A stretch of 64,000 bases of DNA from JAUCQB01 sp964586235 (GTDB taxonomy: Bacteria; Planctomycetota; Phycisphaerae; UBA1845; PWPN01). Location of the stretch: the NCBI GenBank assembly GCA_964586235.1, contig CAZPIO010000003.1:1-64000 (forward strand), in the 5' to 3' direction. Shown piece after piece: positions 1 to 7,282 of this stretch (its first letter is position 1; every line of letters starts with the position of its first letter). The position numbers and the translations under genes were made by a program. The notes under the pieces are model-generated. The model made no database searches. It was not told the DNA's origin and saw nothing but the letters and a program-made list of their open reading frames with translations.

Positions 1-331
1 ATGTGACAGAGGAAATCTGATACACATAGACCACTTCCCCGGCGGCTGACGGATCGACTTGGGGGATGCCCTCGCTGTTGAGATAGAGCTGGAAATCCCC
101 ATGCTCAAATACCGCCCAGTCGACCTCAGTGATCACGGTGTCTCCAAACGCGGCACCTGCGATCGAGGCCGCACCATGCCAGCGCCCAGCGTCAGGCCCG
201 AACCCGTCATTCAATGCGAAGTTGGTCGTCGCCAACGGCCCGGCGACTGCGTGCGACGGGCCCAGCGTTGCGACCGAGCCGAGAATAAGGAACAGCGCCA
301 ACTGGACATGATAAATGCGTGAAACGACCAT
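1..331 (-). CDS. Secreted protein, PEP-CTERM-type paralogue (3' end beyond window)
   Basis: An open reading frame runs off the left edge; only the N-terminal 110 residues are visible. It starts at an ATG at 331 preceded by a GGAGAG ribosome-binding site, and begins with a typical signal peptide (hydrophobic LALFLILGSVATL, Ala-x-Ala-type cleavage region near SHAVA). Its middle part, with the patterns DWAVF and EVVYVYQIS, aligns with the neighbouring gene's DYAVF and ALVYTYQVS, so the two are tandem paralogues. The C-terminal PEP motif cannot be seen because the gene is cut. Export is supported by the sequence; the function is unknown. Confidence 0.6.
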   Translation of the reverse strand, partial: MVVSRIYHVQLALFLILGSVATLGPSHAVAGPLATTNFALNDGFGPDAGRWHGAASIAGAAFGDTVITEVDWAVFEHGDFQLYLNSEGIPQVDPSAAGEVVYVYQISSVT

Positions 332-422
332 TTCTCTCTCCTATCGAACTCTGCCACGCCTCATCCTCCGGGCGACCGACGGATGTGCGACGGCATCGAT
401 CGTCGCGGTGGAAACGAACTCG

Positions 423-1040
423 TCATCGACGCCGGGATCGCCACGTAAAGCACGCCGCCAAGCCCGAGGCCACCAGCAACACCGACCCGGGCTCGGGAAG
501 GGGCACCGGGCCTGGGGTTGGCACTCCAGCCACGAGCGCCTGAGTTCCGCCATCAATCGTCAATGATGCACCAACGATCGGAAGGTTCGGCGTAGAAAAA
601 GCCAGACCCCAGGAGGTCATGCCTGTCGGGATTTCCGGCGAGAACAACCAACGAGCGTTCGGTGTGAAAGATGACGACGAGGGATTGACATCGCCGATAT
701 CGAACGTGCCGATCGTATTGGCGGGATTCGAGATCCCCACGATCTCGGCGCTGACGCCAAGACTGCCGGCCACGGAGACCTGGTACGTGTAGACCAGGGC
801 ATCGCCCGGCACATAACCAAGACCGCTGAAGTTGGCGTTGAAAGCGTTGGCCGTGAAGACAGCGTAGTCGATGGTACCGCTGAGCCCGACGCCGTTGTTG
901 AATGGAACACTTCCCGTGACGCCGCCATGCGCCGATCCATGGCCGTTCAGAATTCCGGCCTGGGCGCCCGAGGCCGCACCCATTATGATCGATGCGACCG
1001 CGATGAACTTGAAATACCCCGTCGGCACAATCCTGGTCAT
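423..1040 (-). CDS. PEP-CTERM sorting domain protein
   Basis: A 205-residue exported protein. An N-terminal signal peptide (hydrophobic to about residue 28, ending GAQAG) is followed by a beta-rich, Gly/Ser/Asn-rich body with no recognisable catalytic motif. The C-terminus carries a textbook PEP-CTERM signal: LPEPGSVLL, a short hydrophobic helix, then WRSRRR. In known systems this tail is recognised by an exosortase, and the protein ends up in the outer envelope or extracellular matrix. No exosortase gene is in the window. It lies 91 bp upstream of the paralogous gene at the window edge and has an AGAGGG ribosome-binding site. Only the sorting class is assigned, not a function. Confidence 0.85.
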   Translation of the reverse strand: MTRIVPTGYFKFIAVASIIMGAASGAQAGILNGHGSAHGGVTGSVPFNNGVGLSGTIDYAVFTANAFNANFSGLGYVPGDALVYTYQVSVAGSLGVSAEIVGISNPANTIGTFDIGDVNPSSSSFTPNARWLFSPEIPTGMTSWGLAFSTPNLPIVGASLTIDGGTQALVAGVPTPGPVPLPEPGSVLLVASGLAACFTWRSRRR

Positions 1041-1495
1041 CTCTCATCCCTCTTCATGGTGTTCCTGCACGCATACCGAGCATCGGATCCCGGCACGGGT
1101 CAGCGCACGATGTGATACCCCTCACATGCCCTTCTTTCGACAGGTGAGCATCACTGGAAAATCATAGTCCTCCAACGACAGGTTGACCACTCAAATCGAT
1201 GTTCTTGGATGCGCCCGGACACGATCCATCCGTCGCAACTCCACCACACGCTGCGAAGCCACCGATTGCCATGGGAAGGATGAAGCTGTCCTCTACATTA
1301 TGGGACGACAGCGATGGTTCGATTATGCCACTCACCCGCCCGGCTCCTCCCGCTGCCAGATGCCTCGTCGCAATCGGCCTGACAGGGCACAACGCCGGAC
1401 ACCCGAAATCAAGCCGAAATCCGACGGTCTTGGTCAGTCGCCACCCGATAGTACTGTTCACTTGACCGCTCCGGGAACCGGCATACAATGCTGTC
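1041..1495. other. Intergenic, no supported gene
   Basis: About 455 bases between the PEP-CTERM gene and the yifB 5' fragment. Reading frames on both strands have no convincing start signal, no recognisable domain and composition typical of high-GC shadow frames. No hairpin or repeat stood out. Confidence 0.5.
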
Positions 1496-1640
1496 ATGCT
1501 CTCCAGATTACACAGCGTTGCTTTAATGGGGATCGAGGCGTTGGACTGCGAGGTGGAGTTGGACTGCGCGGACCGGGGGTTCGACGTGGGGGGGAATCGC
1601 GGGCTTGCCGGCTATTCGTGCGGCCGTGCCAAGGGGCGAG
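1496..1640 (+). pseudogene. Duplicated 5' fragment of yifB/comM
   Basis: The first roughly 95 bases match the start of the intact yifB at 2396 with about three mismatches: both encode MLSRLHSVALMGIEAL and then the ADRGF segment. After that the frame drifts; a degraded match to the VGLP segment is still visible near 1595-1612 and then homology is lost. It is therefore a truncated duplicate, not a gene. It sits directly in front of an antitoxin/VapC pair, so that pair lies between a partial and a complete yifB start. Confidence 0.8.
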
Positions 1641-1689
1641 CCTGTGCCGTCGCTCGCGCAGTCAGATATAATTCAACTGGAGGTGACCC

Positions 1690-1944
1690 GTGAGCAACGA
1701 AAGCGTTACAGTCCACGGTGTGGTGCGGGGCAAGACCATCGAACTGGAACGAGAGCCGGGGTTGCCCGACGGCCAACAGGTCAAGGTTACGATGGAACCG
1801 GCAGACAAGGAGGGCGCTCTGCCTCCCGGCGAGGGACTGCGCCGATCGGCGGGGGCTTGGGCTGATGATGCCGAAGGCTTGGACAGGTATCTCGAATGGA
1901 ACCGGCGGCAGCGCAAGCTGGGGCGACGGGAACAACCCGAATGA
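1690..1944 (+). CDS. AF2212-like / VapB-type antitoxin
   Basis: An 84-residue protein with the N-terminal pattern GKTIELEREPGLPDGQQV, characteristic of AF2212-like (DUF104-type) antitoxins, followed by an acidic, Trp-containing tail that would contact the toxin. The GTG start is preceded by GGAGGTGACCC. Its stop overlaps the ATG of the VapC gene (ATGA), as expected of a translationally coupled toxin-antitoxin operon. The family normally neutralises a PIN-domain RNase and autoregulates its promoter; neither property can be shown here. Confidence 0.8.
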   Translation: MSNESVTVHGVVRGKTIELEREPGLPDGQQVKVTMEPADKEGALPPGEGLRRSAGAWADDAEGLDRYLEWNRRQRKLGRREQPE

Positions 1945-2339
1945 GCTTCCTCATCGATACAGACATTTGTTCTGCCCACCTCAAAGAGAAAGGTGTGGTC
2001 ACCAGTCGTTTTCTGCGATACACCGGTCGCTTGCACATCTCGGCAGTCACGCTGGGCGAGTTGTACGCTTGGGCATTGCGGGCTGAGGCTCCACCGGCGC
2101 GGCTTCGGGGCCTGCGGGAGATGCTCGCGGATGTGACGGTCCTTGAAGTCACCGCCCAAGTGGCCGAGAAGTTCGGGCAGGTGCAAGCCAGCTTGCTCGA
2201 TGCGGGCAGACCCGCTCCCCCAATGGATCTGTTAAATGCCGCCACTGCCCTTGTTCACGATCTGACCCTGGTGACGCACAACGTACAGGACTATACCGGC
2301 GTTCCGGATTTGCGGGTTGTGGACTGGATGGTACCCTGA
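1941..2339 (+). CDS. vapC: VapC-type PIN-domain ribonuclease toxin
   Basis: A 132-residue PIN-domain protein. The acidic metal-binding residues of the family are all visible: Asp in the N-terminal LIDTDI, Glu in GELYAW, Asp in PMDLLNAATA, and the late THNVQDY motif. VapC toxins are Mg-dependent endoribonucleases, usually cleaving tRNA or rRNA. The start chosen is the ATG overlapping the antitoxin stop, since a longer frame would only read into the antitoxin gene. The toxin looks intact. It ends about 57 bases before the intact yifB and lies between a yifB 5' fragment and the full gene. Confidence 0.85.
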   Translation: MSFLIDTDICSAHLKEKGVVTSRFLRYTGRLHISAVTLGELYAWALRAEAPPARLRGLREMLADVTVLEVTAQVAEKFGQVQASLLDAGRPAPPMDLLNAATALVHDLTLVTHNVQDYTGVPDLRVVDWMVP

Positions 2340-2395
2340 CGCAGTCACCGATCTCTGCATTTGCCTTCTCAGCAGGTTCACCGTAGAATCCGGCC

Positions 2396-3925
2396 ATGCT
2401 CTCCAGATTACACAGCGTCGCTTTAATGGGGATCGAGGCGTTGGCCTGCGAGGTGGAGGTGGACTGCGCGGACCGGGGGTTCGAGAAGGCCACCATCGTG
2501 GGCCTGCCGGACACCGCGGTCAAAGAGAGCCTCGAACGCGTCCGGGCGGCCCTGAACAACTCCGGCTACGACTGGCCGATGTACAAGACGGTCGTCAACC
2601 TCGCCCCGGCGGACGTCAAGAAGGAAGGACCGGCCTTCGACCTGCCGATCGCACTGGGAATCATCTTCGCCAACGGCCAGGGCACGCCCGAGCCGGCCGA
2701 GCAGTACATCATTGCCGGCGAACTGGCCCTCGACGGCCGTGTGCGGCCGATCAAGGGTGCCCTGTCCATGGCCATGCTCGCCCGCGACAAGGGCCTGACC
2801 GGCCTGATCCTGCCCCGCGAGAACGCTCCCGAGGCGGCCGTAGTCGAGGAGATCGAAGTCATCGGCATCGGCACGCTGGCCGAGGCGGTGGGCTTCCTCA
2901 CCAGCCAGCTTCCACTGGAGCCAACCGTGATCGATATCGACGCGGTCTTCGCCGACGCCTCGCGCTATGAAGAGGATTTTTCAGAGGTCCGCGGCCAGGA
3001 GTCGGTCAAGCGGGCGGTGACCGTGGCCGCCGCGGGCGGACATAACATCCTGCTGATCGGCCCTCCCGGCACCGGCAAGACCATGCTGAGCAAGCGGCTT
3101 CCGACTATCCTGCCGCCGCTGAGCCTGACCGAGTCGCTGGAGACCACACGGATCTACTCCGCGGCCGGGAAGATGCCCGCCGGGCAAGCGCTGCTGGCCC
3201 GACGGCCGGTGCGCTCGCCCCACCACTCGGCCAGCGGCCCTGCCCTGGTCGGCGGCGGAAGCATCCCCCAGGCTGGAGAGGTCTCCCTGGCCCACCACGG
3301 CCTGCTGTTCCTCGACGAGTTCCCCGAATTCCCGCGGACCATCCTCGAAACGCTCCGCCAGCCGCTGGAAGACGGCGTGGTCACCATCGCCCGGTCGCAC
3401 TCGGCCATCACCTTCCCCGCCCGCTTCATGCTGGTGGCGGCGATGAACCCGTGTCCGTGCGGCTACTTCACGGACCCCAACAAGCCCTGCAAGTGCAGCC
3501 CGACGCAGATCGACAAGTACCTCTCGCGGATCAGCGGTCCGCTCATTGACCGCATCGACATCCACATCGAGGTGCCGCCGGTGCCCTACCGCGAGCTTCG
3601 CGGCGATCATGACGGCAGCGGCAGCGAGGAGATGCGCCTCCAGGTCGAGCGAGCAAGGCGCATCCAGCGCGAGCGTTTCGGCGAGAAGAGCACGATTCTC
3701 AACGCCCGCATGACCCCCAAGCAGCTCCGCAAGTCCTGCAAGCTCGACGCCGCCGGCGAACAACTGCTCAAGCAGGCCCTCACCGAACTCGGCCTGTCGG
3801 CCCGGGCCCACGACAAGATCCTCCGCGTCGCCCGGACCATCGCCGACCTGGCCGGCGAGGAGCACCTCAAGCCCGAGCACGTGAGCGAGGCGATCATGTA
3901 CCGGAGACTAGACAGGCAGTTGTAG
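2396..3925 (+). CDS. yifB: YifB/ComM family Mg-chelatase-like AAA+ ATPase
   Basis: A 509-residue protein of normal length for YifB/ComM. Residues 1-170 form the ChlI/Lon-like N-terminal domain; the AAA+ core follows, with Walker A GPPGTGKT at 222-229, Walker B LLFLDEFPEF and the conserved Cys cluster NPCPCGYF...PCKC. The C-terminal helical Mg-chelatase domain ends in the conserved EAIMYRRLDR motif. In competent bacteria ComM is a hexameric branch-migration helicase that aids integration of transformed DNA; other roles are uncertain. This copy appears complete, whereas its 5' end (1496), its 3' tail (4580) and an internal plus 3' segment (6957) are duplicated nearby as debris. Confidence 0.93.
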   Translation: MLSRLHSVALMGIEALACEVEVDCADRGFEKATIVGLPDTAVKESLERVRAALNNSGYDWPMYKTVVNLAPADVKKEGPAFDLPIALGIIFANGQGTPEPAEQYIIAGELALDGRVRPIKGALSMAMLARDKGLTGLILPRENAPEAAVVEEIEVIGIGTLAEAVGFLTSQLPLEPTVIDIDAVFADASRYEEDFSEVRGQESVKRAVTVAAAGGHNILLIGPPGTGKTMLSKRLPTILPPLSLTESLETTRIYSAAGKMPAGQALLARRPVRSPHHSASGPALVGGGSIPQAGEVSLAHHGLLFLDEFPEFPRTILETLRQPLEDGVVTIARSHSAITFPARFMLVAAMNPCPCGYFTDPNKPCKCSPTQIDKYLSRISGPLIDRIDIHIEVPPVPYRELRGDHDGSGSEEMRLQVERARRIQRERFGEKSTILNARMTPKQLRKSCKLDAAGEQLLKQALTELGLSARAHDKILRVARTIADLAGEEHLKPEHVSEAIMYRRLDRQL

Positions 3926-3969
3926 CGGAAACGGACCTTGCCCGCGGCCTGATTTTGGTGTACACTTAA

Positions 3970-4245
3970 ATGTCGTATGAGTTCAGGTGGAATGAGTGGA
4001 ATACCGAGCACATTGCCGAGCACGGCGTGACGCCGGATGAGGCGGAATGGATTGTGAACCATGCCGGGACGCCCTACCCCCGAAGAGCGGGAAAAGGGCG
4101 GTACCTGGCCGTGGGGCAGACCTTCGGAGGCGATTATCTGCAGGTGGTCTATGTCCTTGACCCGACGGACACGGTGTTTGTGATTCATGCGCGGCCGTTG
4201 ACGGACCGCGAGAAACGCGCGTTGCGCCGCAGGAGACGCAAGTGA
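3970..4245 (+). CDS. brnT: BrnT-family ribonuclease toxin
   Basis: A 91-residue protein with the BrnT/COG2929 layout: an N-terminal FRWNEWNTEHIAEHGV segment, a central strand-rich RYLAVGQTFGGDYLQVVYV segment and a basic tail after the HARPLTDREKRA helix. BrnT toxins are RelE-fold ribonucleases. It begins only 45 bases after the yifB stop, with a TACACT element just before the start that might be a -10 box. Its stop overlaps the GTG of the next gene (GTGA), the usual toxin-then-antitoxin order for brnTA. No obvious truncation. Confidence 0.8.
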   Translation: MSYEFRWNEWNTEHIAEHGVTPDEAEWIVNHAGTPYPRRAGKGRYLAVGQTFGGDYLQVVYVLDPTDTVFVIHARPLTDREKRALRRRRRK

Positions 4246-4559
4246 GAGCTTCAAAACGAAAACCTCGCAGAGATTACACTGAGATGACCAAGGCCGAATT
4301 GGCCGAGGCGACAAGGGAGTTCGAAGAGGAATTCGCGTTCCGCAAGACCCAGCCGTTGACCGCTAACGACAAGAGATTGCACGCTCGCGCGAAGCGGCGA
4401 GGCCGTCCGCGAATCGGCGAAGGCGCCGAGAAGATCCGTGTTTCGATCGAGCGTGGTCTACTGGTCAAGTCCGATGCCTACGCCCGCAAACATGGCATGA
4501 GCCGCTCGGAACTGATCGCCAAGGGTCTCAAGGCAGTCATGGCCGCCCGGAGCGCATAA
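4242..4559 (+). CDS. brnA: BrnA-like ribbon-helix-helix antitoxin
   Basis: A 105-residue basic protein. The N-terminal half is helical and would contact the toxin; the C-terminal half (about residues 48-100) contains the RGRPRIGEG linker and a ribbon-helix-helix-like segment (KIRVSIERGLL, then KHGMSRSELIAKGLKAV). The GTG start overlaps the brnT stop by four bases. BrnA-type antitoxins bind and inhibit BrnT and repress their own operon. The gene ends 20 bases before a fragment of the yifB 3' end, so the pair lies between the intact yifB tail and a copied tail. Confidence 0.75.
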   Translation: MRASKRKPRRDYTEMTKAELAEATREFEEEFAFRKTQPLTANDKRLHARAKRRGRPRIGEGAEKIRVSIERGLLVKSDAYARKHGMSRSELIAKGLKAVMAARSA

Positions 4560-4579
4560 GCCATCATCACTCTTGACCT

Positions 4580-4627
4580 CGAACATGGCAGCGAGGCGTT
4601 CATATACCGGAGACCGGATAGACAACC
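4580..4627 (+). pseudogene. Fragment of the yifB 3' end
   Basis: These roughly 48 bases match the last codons of yifB (3878-3925). They can be read as SEAFIYRRPDRQ, against SEAIMYRRLDRQ in the intact gene. The fragment begins immediately after the antitoxin gene and ends at the ATG of the next membrane protein. It is too short to be a gene; its value is as a breakpoint marker showing that the brnTA pair is bounded by two copies of the yifB tail. Confidence 0.75.
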
Positions 4628-5188
4628 ATGGCGGACGGCGAACAGAATGATCAGAACGTCGGCCCCGGCGGAAATCGCAAACGCGATTGGACGGGGGCGG
4701 CTCGCGAACTCCTGCGCAGCGTCGACCCGGTCGGCGTCGGCACTTCGGTCGTCGAGGCCGGGTTGATCGAGATCCATTGCCCATTGTGCAAGCGTGACGG
4801 CGTAACCGCATCGGTCCGGGAGGAAACCGAAGAGATACAGCTTCTTGAGGCTATCCCGCTGTTCGGCGTCCGGCATGCTTTCCTGAAGTGCGACGCCTGT
4901 GGCGGGCGTCTTGAATCCAAGATCCCCGTCGCCAGACTCTATGAGTGTACCCCCGAGCAACTGAAATCCGTCATCGTTCCTCGCATAGGCGTCGGTTCAG
5001 TGCTCGTCCTGCTGATGGGCCTTCTGCTCTGCTGGGTGCCGCTGATCGGCCTTCTGCTGACCGGGCTGGCCGTCGTCTGGAACCGCCGCTATCGCCGATG
5101 GACGTATCCCGCGAGTTGGGCCGTGCTCTCCCTGTCCGTCGTCGTGCATGCCGCGATCGTGGTCCTGGCGACTCTGGGGCAGTTGTGA
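4628..5188 (+). CDS. Zn-ribbon-like membrane protein, unknown function
   Basis: A 186-residue protein. Two Cys pairs, CPLC (about residue 56) and CDAC (about residue 90), suggest a metal-binding ribbon in the N-terminal cytoplasmic part. The C-terminal third has two to three hydrophobic segments (from about residues 118, 133 and 161). No known family was recognised. The ATG sits directly at the end of the yifB tail fragment, so the start could have been created or shifted by the rearrangement. No clear ribosome-binding site is visible before it, which lowers confidence in the exact start. Confidence 0.6.
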   Translation: MADGEQNDQNVGPGGNRKRDWTGAARELLRSVDPVGVGTSVVEAGLIEIHCPLCKRDGVTASVREETEEIQLLEAIPLFGVRHAFLKCDACGGRLESKIPVARLYECTPEQLKSVIVPRIGVGSVLVLLMGLLLCWVPLIGLLLTGLAVVWNRRYRRWTYPASWAVLSLSVVVHAAIVVLATLGQL

Positions 5189-5200
5189 TACGCGGATGTT

Positions 5201-5384
5201 GATAGCCATAAAAAGCACAAAAAGACACAAAAAAGAACATCAGGGCGAAGGCGGCACGCAAGCGTGGTCTACTCTGCCCGGCCGTGGCGAGAGGGGGAAG
5301 CGTCGACGCCCACTCGCGGATCGCCCCATGCTGACGGCATCTCCAACCCCTTTTTGTGCCTTCTTGTGTTTTTCGTGGCCAATC
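5201..5384. repeat. Inverted repeat with ACACAAAAAG-type arms
   Basis: The left arm (5201-5235) reads GATAGCCATAAAAAGCACAA and continues AAAGACACAAAAAA. The right arm (5350-5384), in reverse complement, reads GATTGGCCACGAAAAACACA and continues AGAAGGCACAAAAA. The arms are clearly related, enclose about 115 bases, and the right end overlaps the nagA stop codon. This looks like a non-coding mobile or MITE-like palindrome; no transposase is nearby. Confidence 0.55.
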
Positions 5385-6687
5385 AGTGATCGGCGGCGGA
5401 GTACACCGTCGTGCCCCCGACAATCGTGCGGTCAACCACGACGGAATAAGACCCCTCGCTACCGCCGATCGAAAGCACCGCAAGATCCGCCGGTGCTCCG
5501 GCGGCCAGCGAGCCGTAGCCTTCGCGACTTAAGCCTGTGAGGTTGCAGGCGTTTGTCGAACAGATCCTCGCGGCGGCCGCCACGGCGTCATCGAGAGGCA
5601 GCGCGTCGTGCTCTCGGGTCCAGATGCCCGGCAGGGGGCGGCTGAGCCAGTTCAGGATATTGGCGAAGACACGGTCCATGGTGATGTTCGCGGAGAACAG
5701 CGCATTTTTCTTGCCGACGACGGCGAAGTACTCGCCGTTCTCGCTGATCCTTCCGCGGATGCCGCCGAGACCGAATTCACCCGTCAAGCCCGAGCCTGCC
5801 AGGTACATGGCGTCGGTGATGGCGATAATCCTGTCCAGGCCCTTGCGCCGGATGATGTCACGCACATAGGCGGGGTTGACGTGATAGCCGTCGAGTATCA
5901 GTTCAGCGCAGATCTCGTCGAAAGAGAGAACCGCCTCAATGGATCCGCCGCCGTCGAACACCTTGGTCGAACCGCCGGTCGGGCCGTTGGTGAAATGAAC
6001 GGCATACCTGAGGCCAGCCTTGATGGCGTCAGCCCACTGCGCGCGGGTAGCGTCGACGTGACCGGCTCCTACGACGATGCCCTTGCCCGTGAGATACTCG
6101 ATCAAATCGCAGCTTCGGCGGCCGTAATCGGGAACAACGTTGGCCAGCTTGATGGTGTCCCTGCTCTGGATGCGGTCGAAGGACTCCCGCGAGTGCTCAA
6201 ACACGTATTTCGGGTTCATCGCGCCGCACAACTGCGGGTTGATGAACGAACCCTCGAGAAACGCGCCTCGCAGCCTCGCGCCGCCGGTCGTGCCGGACGA
6301 CCGGGCCATGTGATCGCTCAGGTGCCCGAAACACCTGTTCAGCGTCTCGACGGGGGCGGCCCAGCTTCCGACGTAGAAGCCGGTCACGCCGTACTGGCAG
6401 AGGCGCTTCTGCAGCATATCGAAGCCTTGCCGATATGCGGACTCGCTGACGTCGAAAGCCTCTGTTGCCGGATCGTAGCTGCCGAGGGTGAACTCGAAGA
6501 GGTTGAAACCGTGAAAATGAATGTCCAGAAACCCGGGAACTGCGTACTTGCCGGCAAGGTCAATCTCCTGATCACAGGCCCCCGAATCAGCAGGCGGGAC
6601 GATCCTGCCGTCTCTCAAAACCATGTCGGCCCGCACCACGCCCTCGGGTGTGACCAGGAGTGCGTCTTTCAATCGAGTGCCGGGCAT
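5383..6687 (-). CDS. nagA: N-acetylglucosamine-6-phosphate deacetylase (NagA-like)
   Basis: A 434-residue amidohydrolase. Metal and catalytic motifs of NagA are in order: DIHFHG (His-x-His), a conserved Glu in EGSFINP, GAGHVDA, HFTNGPTGG and the catalytic Asp in ITDAM. NagA converts GlcNAc-6-phosphate to glucosamine-6-phosphate plus acetate in the cytoplasm, feeding amino-sugar catabolism. The chosen start (MPGTRL) has GGAAGGAGA eight bases upstream. The frame stays open further upstream, but that extension encodes the C-terminus of an alcohol dehydrogenase, a remnant rather than part of NagA. No nagB or transporter is adjacent. Confidence 0.85.
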   Translation of the reverse strand: MPGTRLKDALLVTPEGVVRADMVLRDGRIVPPADSGACDQEIDLAGKYAVPGFLDIHFHGFNLFEFTLGSYDPATEAFDVSESAYRQGFDMLQKRLCQYGVTGFYVGSWAAPVETLNRCFGHLSDHMARSSGTTGGARLRGAFLEGSFINPQLCGAMNPKYVFEHSRESFDRIQSRDTIKLANVVPDYGRRSCDLIEYLTGKGIVVGAGHVDATRAQWADAIKAGLRYAVHFTNGPTGGSTKVFDGGGSIEAVLSFDEICAELILDGYHVNPAYVRDIIRRKGLDRIIAITDAMYLAGSGLTGEFGLGGIRGRISENGEYFAVVGKKNALFSANITMDRVFANILNWLSRPLPGIWTREHDALPLDDAVAAAARICSTNACNLTGLSREGYGSLAAGAPADLAVLSIGGSEGSYSVVVDRTIVGGTTVYSAADH

Positions 6688-6717
6688 CCGATTGTCTCCT
6701 TCCGCTACGCTGCTTGT

Positions 6718-6885
6718 CCAAGGTGCCAGCGCAACCTTGCGGGCGCCGTGCTGTTCTCTTCCCCGGAGCAGACCCAAGCCGTCGCTTGCTTCTTCCAGCG
6801 GAAACCGGTGCGTGATCATCGGCTCCAGTTGCAGCCGACCGGCCGCTGCCAGATCCGGTGACCTGCCTCTGCCAATGATACCACT
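6718..6885 (-). pseudogene. C-terminal remnant of a zinc-type alcohol/polyol dehydrogenase
   Basis: The minus strand encodes LAAAGRLQLEPMITHRFPLEEA, then an LLRGREQHGARKVALAPW tail: the characteristic end of medium-chain sorbitol/threonine-type dehydrogenases. No Rossmann or zinc-binding part is present upstream; homology stops near 6890, where the frame runs into yifB debris. It is in frame with nagA, but the strong ribosome-binding site in front of nagA argues for separate translation. Confidence 0.65.
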
Positions 6886-6956
6886 CTCCAGTTAAGCCGT
6901 CTTCCTTGGGCCCGGTCGCCTTTTCGGGTTCAAGTGAAATGTGAAGTTTCGCGCAT

Positions 6957-7282
6957 CCGCCACGGGGAGCTGTTCCTCGACGAGTTCCCGGAGCTCGTGC
7001 GAACCATTCTGGACGTGATCCAGCGGGCCCGCTTCGGCGATCGCTTGCGCCACCCTCGACGGCCGGCTGGGCACCGGGTCGCTGCGCGAGTACTGCACGC
7101 TCGATGCCGCCGGCGAGCAACTGCTCAAGCAGGCCCTGACCGAACTCGGCCTGTCGGCACGGGCCCACGACAAGATCCTCCGCGTCGCCCGCACCATCTC
7201 CGATCTGGCCGGCGAGGGGCACATCGGGTCCGAGCATGTCAGTGAGGCGATCATGTACCGGCGGTTGGACCGGCAGTTGTGA
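6957..7282 (+). pseudogene. Internally deleted copy of yifB (Walker B piece plus 3' end)
   Basis: Around 6957-7030 the plus strand encodes GELFLDEFPELVRTILDVI, matching the Walker B region of YifB (GLLFLDEFPEFPRTILETL). From about 7098 to the stop at 7280-7282 it encodes LDAAGEQLLKQALTELGLS through EAIMYRRLDRQL, nearly identical to the intact C-terminus. Some 120 codons between the two parts are missing and the Walker B piece is in another frame, so it is a dead gene. Its end abuts a truncated AbiEii-like gene on the opposite strand. Confidence 0.8.

Noticed and set aside
1162..1497. 111-codon frame on the minus strand
   Set aside because: No ribosome-binding site, signal or domain; it overlaps the yifB fragment start and looks like a chance high-GC frame.
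2981..3880. Long antisense frame opposite yifB
   Set aside because: Shadow of a strongly conserved gene; the translation is low-complexity and has no domain.
5383..6819. NagA with a dehydrogenase fusion domain
   Set aside because: The extra N-terminal part is only the tail of a dehydrogenase and a strong ribosome-binding site lies directly before the NagA ATG.
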